Both the position numbers and the translations under genes were made by a program. The notes under the pieces were generated by a model that had not been told where the DNA came from, ran no database searches, and saw nothing but the letters and a program-made list of their open reading frames with translations. Below, in pieces: positions 54,175 through 54,807 of a stretch of 54,807 nt of DNA; positions within the stretch are counted from its first letter, which is position 1; every line of letters begins with the position of its first letter. Source of the stretch: an uncultured Bacteroidota bacterium (GTDB taxonomy: Bacteria > Bacteroidota > Bacteroidia > Bacteroidales > P3); NCBI GenBank assembly GCA_902790215.1, contig CADAQX010000011.1, positions 1 to 54,807 of the forward strand. The letters are read 5' to 3'.

Positions 54175-54807
54175 TTAGAAATCGAAGCCTGCGCTGAGGT
54201 AAACACCCCAGGGTGAGGGTTGGTTGTAGCGGGACCAGTGGACGTTGAACAAGATGGGACCGATGAATGATTTGTGGCCGTATTGCAGTGCAAAGGCATA
54301 GTCGGTAAGGGTGTTCAAGCGATACGCGGAGGCTTCCTCATCATCGAGATTACCGGCAAATGTGCTGAATCCCGCAGCGGTGAAGGAGATGTAGTCTTTG
54401 GGGGCGATTTGCCAGCGGAAATCGATATTGGCCACAACTTCGGCATGGGAGTAGGAGAAGAAGTGAGGCATATTGTAGCCGATGTATGGAAGTTGGTTCT
54501 CGTAGAATCGTCCGGGGGTGATGCCTCCGATATAGCTTTCCATCCATGAAGGAACTATGCCTTCGACGAATCTGCCTTCGAATAGCGCGAGGTTGGAGTG
54601 GAGCCAGAGCGAGGGCAGGATGGTGAAGGCTTTGGCAACAGGGATGGCGGCCTTGATTTGGGCATTGATGTTGTTGGATCTAAAGTAAATGTGCTCGATC
54701 GTATTATACCATGCGTCAGGGTAGCAGTAGTGGTAGATGTAATAGTCGTAACGGAAGCGGGCGTTGATGCCCTTGGTGGGGAAGTAGCTGTCGTCGGTGT
54801 TGTCGTA
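54175..54807 (-). CDS. Outer-membrane beta-barrel (Omp85 / patatin-type C-terminus), 5' end beyond window
   Basis: The minus strand is open from the window edge to the stop at 54175-54177 (210 codons), so the start is missing. The visible part is beta-barrel: DDSYFPTKGINARFRYDYYI at the edge resembles the start of the surface-antigen barrel in Omp85-type proteins and in Bacteroidota patatin-like phospholipases. Then come AAIPVAKAFTILPSLWLHSN, TDYAFALQYGHKSFIGPILF and the C-terminal strand WGVYLSAGFDF, ending in Phe as barrel proteins do. Patatin-like phospholipase is my first guess because of the GPILFNVHW then PWGVYLS ending, but the catalytic domain is outside the window. Confidence 0.75.
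   Translation of the reverse strand, partial: YDNTDDSYFPTKGINARFRYDYYIYHYCYPDAWYNTIEHIYFRSNNINAQIKAAIPVAKAFTILPSLWLHSNLALFEGRFVEGIVPSWMESYIGGITPGRFYENQLPYIGYNMPHFFSYSHAEVVANIDFRWQIAPKDYISFTAAGFSTFAGNLDDEEASAYRLNTLTDYAFALQYGHKSFIGPILFNVHWSRYNQPSPWGVYLSAGFDF

Overview
The window looks like a chromosomal segment of a member of the Bacteroidota, most likely Bacteroidales. The evidence is: type IX secretion (T9SS) C-terminal sorting domains of both the short 'type A' kind and the gliding-type 'type B' kind; a long SecA of about 1,110 residues; many SPII lipoproteins and outer-membrane barrels; and -7 promoter motifs of the form TAnnTTTG upstream of several genes. Coding DNA is fairly GC-rich, while the spacers are AT-rich and full of low-complexity repeats. 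No mobile element, CRISPR array, tRNA or rRNA was seen.

Layout. 1-2489 (minus): a truncated beta-helix surface protein and a lipoprotein. 2618-16492 (minus): ferredoxin-type aldo/keto reductase, SecA, a Cys/Met-metabolism PLP enzyme, then a tight run GT39 - pheT - small protein - pseudouridine synthase - RsmI-like methylase, with glnS upstream. 16913-21137 (minus): envelope block of two small barrels, a secreted protein, a poly-Asn lipoprotein and a T9SS cargo. 21353-23337 (plus): dgkA and two lipoproteins, the second apparently frameshifted. 23423-30394 (minus): a coiled-coil lipoprotein followed by a probable MurL-MurD2 pair (the L-Glu ligase/epimerase route to D-Glu in peptidoglycan), an M20 amidohydrolase and a C69 dipeptidase. 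30505-44458 (plus): barrel protein, S41 lipoprotein, a PPDK-like protein without a recognisable PEP-binding TIM barrel, PAP2 phosphatase, endonuclease IV and two tandem T9SS type-B giants. 44584-47552 (minus): hydroxyacid dehydrogenase, flavin reductase and dnaA, with an AT-rich 760-bp spacer holding DnaA-box-like sites. 48315-54151 (plus): serC - four-helix-bundle gene - serA, an ATP-grasp-like protein, then a yybP-ykoY-type Mn riboswitch followed by a TerC-family protein and MntP. The window ends in an outer-membrane barrel on the minus strand.

The most unusual feature is in the spacers. Nearly every gene boundary with more than a few spare bases carries a short array of degenerate tandem units. 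The unit length is constant inside an array but differs between arrays (7, 8, 9, 10 or 11 bp), and many arrays are built as hairpins whose two arms carry complementary versions of the same unit. Several arrays run into or sit inside genes in frame: inside murL, inside a T9SS cargo gene just ahead of its sorting domain, across the glnS and nfo stop codons, and across the start and signal-peptide regions of three exported proteins. I know no named element that fits this pattern; it is the best candidate here for something undescribed.
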